Origin: Thermoproteota archaeon
GTDB taxonomy: Archaea; Korarchaeota; Korarchaeia; Korarchaeales; Korarchaeaceae
Assembly: GCA_003661365.1 (NCBI GenBank)
Contig: QMVZ01000081.1
Location: 1-7,398 of the forward strand
DNA: 7,398 nt
Direction: 5' to 3'
Shown: one piece after another, positions 5,794-7,398 of the stretch
How the letters are laid out: each line of letters begins with the position of its first letter
How positions within the stretch are numbered: position 1 is the stretch's first letter
Notes under the pieces: model-generated
Seen by the model: the letters and a program-made list of their open reading frames with translations, nothing else
The model's database searches: none
Told to the model about the DNA's origin: nothing
Program-made: the position numbers and the translations under genes

Positions 5794-7004
5794 ACGCGAA
5801 AGAGTAAAACTGTTATGGTTCCGGATAGGATCGTGAAGAAGGTCACGGGTAAGAGGTACCTATAAACCTTGAGCATGCTTGCTCCAAAGTACTCGCTTGT
5901 AAGTGTGTAGCATGCATGTAATGGTGAGACTACGTAGCCAAGTATAGAGCATGTAAGTATGAGTCCTGTTTCAAAAGATCCTATTGGAACTAGGTTAGCA
6001 AGCAGTGGAACTGCTAGAGCGATAGTACCGGTTGGTGTACCTAACGTGAAGCCCAAGATGGAAGGTATCAGCACTAAAAGCAGTATGCTGGGCACGCTGC
6101 TTCTTCCTATGAGGGACGATATTGTTTCAGTTACGTCTGATGCCTCTACAGTTGATCTATAAATCATTACTCCAAGCCCTACGAGAACCATCTCGGATAA
6201 ACGGGCTTCTCTCAATGCTTTATTCAGGTTGTTAGCCCCTAGCCTCCCAATAAGCCATAGGAATGCTATGGCAAGTATGACACCTAGTGTTATCAACCAT
6301 CTCCTCAATACACCAAAGATGGCAACCAAGATTATAGGAAATATCGCTTCTACCAGTTTTTTCTTGGAGAAGTCCCTCTTTACTCTCTCTTTAGACTTTT
6401 CAAACCCTGTAATTAGCCAAATTGCTTGACCAGCAGCAATGGAGGTGAAGAAGACTGGTAGCTGAGCAAGTATCAGGGGCTTGACGTCTACTCCAGCTAG
6501 GTACGAAGCCAAAAGCAGGGTGGTACCTACGGGGTAAATGAAGAAAACGACGTGCCTGAACCATAGGTTTACGAAGGTTTTCTCCTCAGGATCTAGCCCA
6601 AGGTCGTTTCCCACAGCTTCTACAACAGGAGCTGACATTAAAGCCCCACCAAGAACTGGTAGGAGTCCGAATATAGCTGGAATAAGCTCCACTACGAGTT
6701 TGTCGCTTGGTAGGGCCCTTCTTAAGCCATTTGAAAGCTCTTCCAAGAGACCAGTTATCTTGTAAATGGCACCAAGCAGGGCAATCAAGGCAACTGCTGC
6801 AGTTAGCTCAAACGTCCTCCTATCAAGAAGAGCTCTTGTCACGGTCACAAGGAAGTCTGTTGGAGTCATGGATATAAGACCAAGGGTTACAGAGCCTACT
6901 AAGAGAGCTAGACCAATTTTGGCCCTTTTAACCACTATGATGAAGATCAGTGTTAGTGATGCCAGCAGTCCAATGACCTCTGACAAGCCTACCCCAAACC
7001 ACAA
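5790..7004 (-). CDS. DUF401 (COG1906) integral membrane protein, probable transporter
   Basis: The 404-residue protein is hydrophobic throughout, with about ten membrane segments arranged in two similar halves, as in the ion transporter superfamily that includes GntP, citrate and lactate permeases. Motifs typical of DUF401 are present: GLLPVLGGALMSAPVVE (113-129), a re-entrant-type GTPTG at 322-326 followed by ALAVPLL, and SPLHACYTLTSEYFG at 360-374. The two Gly/Pro-rich loops probably form the substrate site. No substrate is established for the family to my knowledge; a carboxylate or similar small solute is inferred. The start is uncertain: TTG 7004 has no clear ribosome binding site, while an internal TTG at 6986 (MSEVIGLLA) is preceded by GGGGTAGG and would give 398 residues. 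The upstream in-frame TAG at 7016-7014 excludes a longer form. Its TAG (5792-5790) overlaps the TAA of the converging transporter remnant. Confidence 0.9.
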   Translation of the reverse strand: MWFGVGLSEVIGLLASLTLIFIIVVKRAKIGLALLVGSVTLGLISMTPTDFLVTVTRALLDRRTFELTAAVALIALLGAIYKITGLLEELSNGLRRALPSDKLVVELIPAIFGLLPVLGGALMSAPVVEAVGNDLGLDPEEKTFVNLWFRHVVFFIYPVGTTLLLASYLAGVDVKPLILAQLPVFFTSIAAGQAIWLITGFEKSKERVKRDFSKKKLVEAIFPIILVAIFGVLRRWLITLGVILAIAFLWLIGRLGANNLNKALREARLSEMVLVGLGVMIYRSTVEASDVTETISSLIGRSSVPSILLLVLIPSILGFTLGTPTGTIALAVPLLANLVPIGSFETGLILTCSILGYVVSPLHACYTLTSEYFGASMLKVYRYLLPVTFFTILSGTITVLLFRV

Positions 7005-7087
7005 CCGCCATTTCTATTGTTTAATATCTTTACTGATAATGGTGTTACCAAAAGTGAGCTTAGCTTAACAAAGTTGTCTCTATTGCC

Positions 7088-7107
7088 CTTGAAACCTTCT
7101 TTTCAAG
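7088..7107. repeat. Perfect 7-bp inverted repeat (hairpin) between DUF401 and DUF1343 genes
   Basis: CTTGAAA (7088-7094) and TTTCAAG (7101-7107) are exact reverse complements around the 6-base loop CCTTCT. The hairpin lies 38 bases after the stop of the DUF1343 gene and about 84 bases before the DUF401 start, both on the minus strand. It could be a terminator stem, though no long T-run follows it on the minus strand, or a regulator site for DUF401. The rest of 7005-7145 shows nothing else clear. Confidence 0.4.
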
Positions 7108-7145
7108 TTAACGGCTATTTCTCCACGAACATCGTCTAACAGAAC

Positions 7146-7398
7146 CTAATAAAGCAAGTACTCCTCCCTCTCAATCCGAAACTCTTGAGCAGATGCCTGT
7201 GCTTCTTCATACAACTCAAATGGATCTGAACCCTCTTCTAAGGCCTTTCTTATCTTGTCTGTGCCTGCAAGGCAGTCAAAATAATACCCTTTCTCTCTTC
7301 CTGGTCTCTTTATCCATTCAAACTCATTAAAATTCTCCTTCAACACCTCGCCTAGCATGCAAATTGCTACTAGAAAAGGTTTGAAGCTTTCCCTATTA
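7146..7398 (-). CDS. DUF1343 (NamZ-like) protein, C-terminal end (5' end outside window)
   Basis: The minus-strand frame is open from the right edge to TAG at 7148-7146, about 83 residues. An ATG at 7358 is in frame, but coding similarity continues upstream of it (RESFKPFLVAICMLGEV), so it is internal. The end of the chain, FDCLAGTDKIRKAL then EGSDPFELYEEA and finally EFRIEREEYLLY, matches the characteristic C-terminus of DUF1343 proteins (FDxLAGxxxLRxAL ... R..YLLY). The bacterial member NamZ is an exo-beta-N-acetylmuramidase acting on peptidoglycan sugars. If the host is an archaeon as inferred, it has no murein, so here it may act on other amino-sugar glycans or on scavenged material. The catalytic region lies outside the window. 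DUF401 follows downstream on the same strand after 141 bases with a hairpin, so co-transcription is uncertain. Confidence 0.8.
   Translation of the reverse strand, partial: NRESFKPFLVAICMLGEVLKENFNEFEWIKRPGREKGYYFDCLAGTDKIRKALEEGSDPFELYEEAQASAQEFRIEREEYLLY

Noticed and set aside
6766..7068. 100-codon plus-strand ORF and others opposite DUF401
   Set aside because: They lie antisense to a complete membrane protein gene with conserved motifs, and their Ser/Thr/Pro/Arg-rich content is typical of shadows of hydrophobic genes.

Overview
The window looks like chromosomal DNA of a hyperthermophilic euryarchaeon of the Thermococcales type (Pyrococcus/Thermococcus/Palaeococcus). This is an inference from AGG/AGA/ATA-rich codon use, TATA-box promoters with short leaders, GGAGG-like ribosome binding sites, T-tract ends and the gene set. 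No rRNA, tRNA, CRISPR array or intact mobile element was seen.

Layout, left to right. (1) 1-567 +: C-terminal part of an M20-family metallopeptidase, running off the left edge. (2) 568-1321: AT-rich stretch with no long gene. It hides a small winged-helix regulator gene (890-1151) that reads well only if one base near 902 is skipped. (3) 1322-2583 +: a two-gene operon behind a good TATA box, coding for a membrane-anchored protein with a DUF4367-like domain and a secreted, very Trp/Tyr-rich protein of unknown function. It ends in a T-tract. (4) 2606-3265 -: a GNAT acetyltransferase gene interrupted by two in-frame TAG codons. (5) 3358-5090: two divergent creatininase-family amidohydrolase genes, 3358-4110 (-) and 4302-5090 (+), sharing one intergenic region. 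(6) 5083-5793 +: the C-terminal half of a major facilitator transporter with no start codon and no N-terminal half, abutting the second creatininase gene. (7) 5790-7004 -: a complete DUF401 (COG1906) membrane protein, its stop codon overlapping that of the transporter remnant. (8) 7146-7398 -: C-terminal end of a DUF1343 (NamZ-like) protein, running off the right edge.

How the parts fit. The intact enzymes are hydrolases of small amides or peptides (M20, two creatininase-type) next to a probable solute transporter (DUF401), which suggests scavenging or turnover of small amide compounds. No substrate can be named from the sequence. Three of the ten genes here are broken in different ways (frameshift, nonsense mutations, 5' truncation), so this is an accessory, decaying part of the chromosome. 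The least explained part is the secreted gene pair at 1322-2583 with the damaged regulator gene just upstream.
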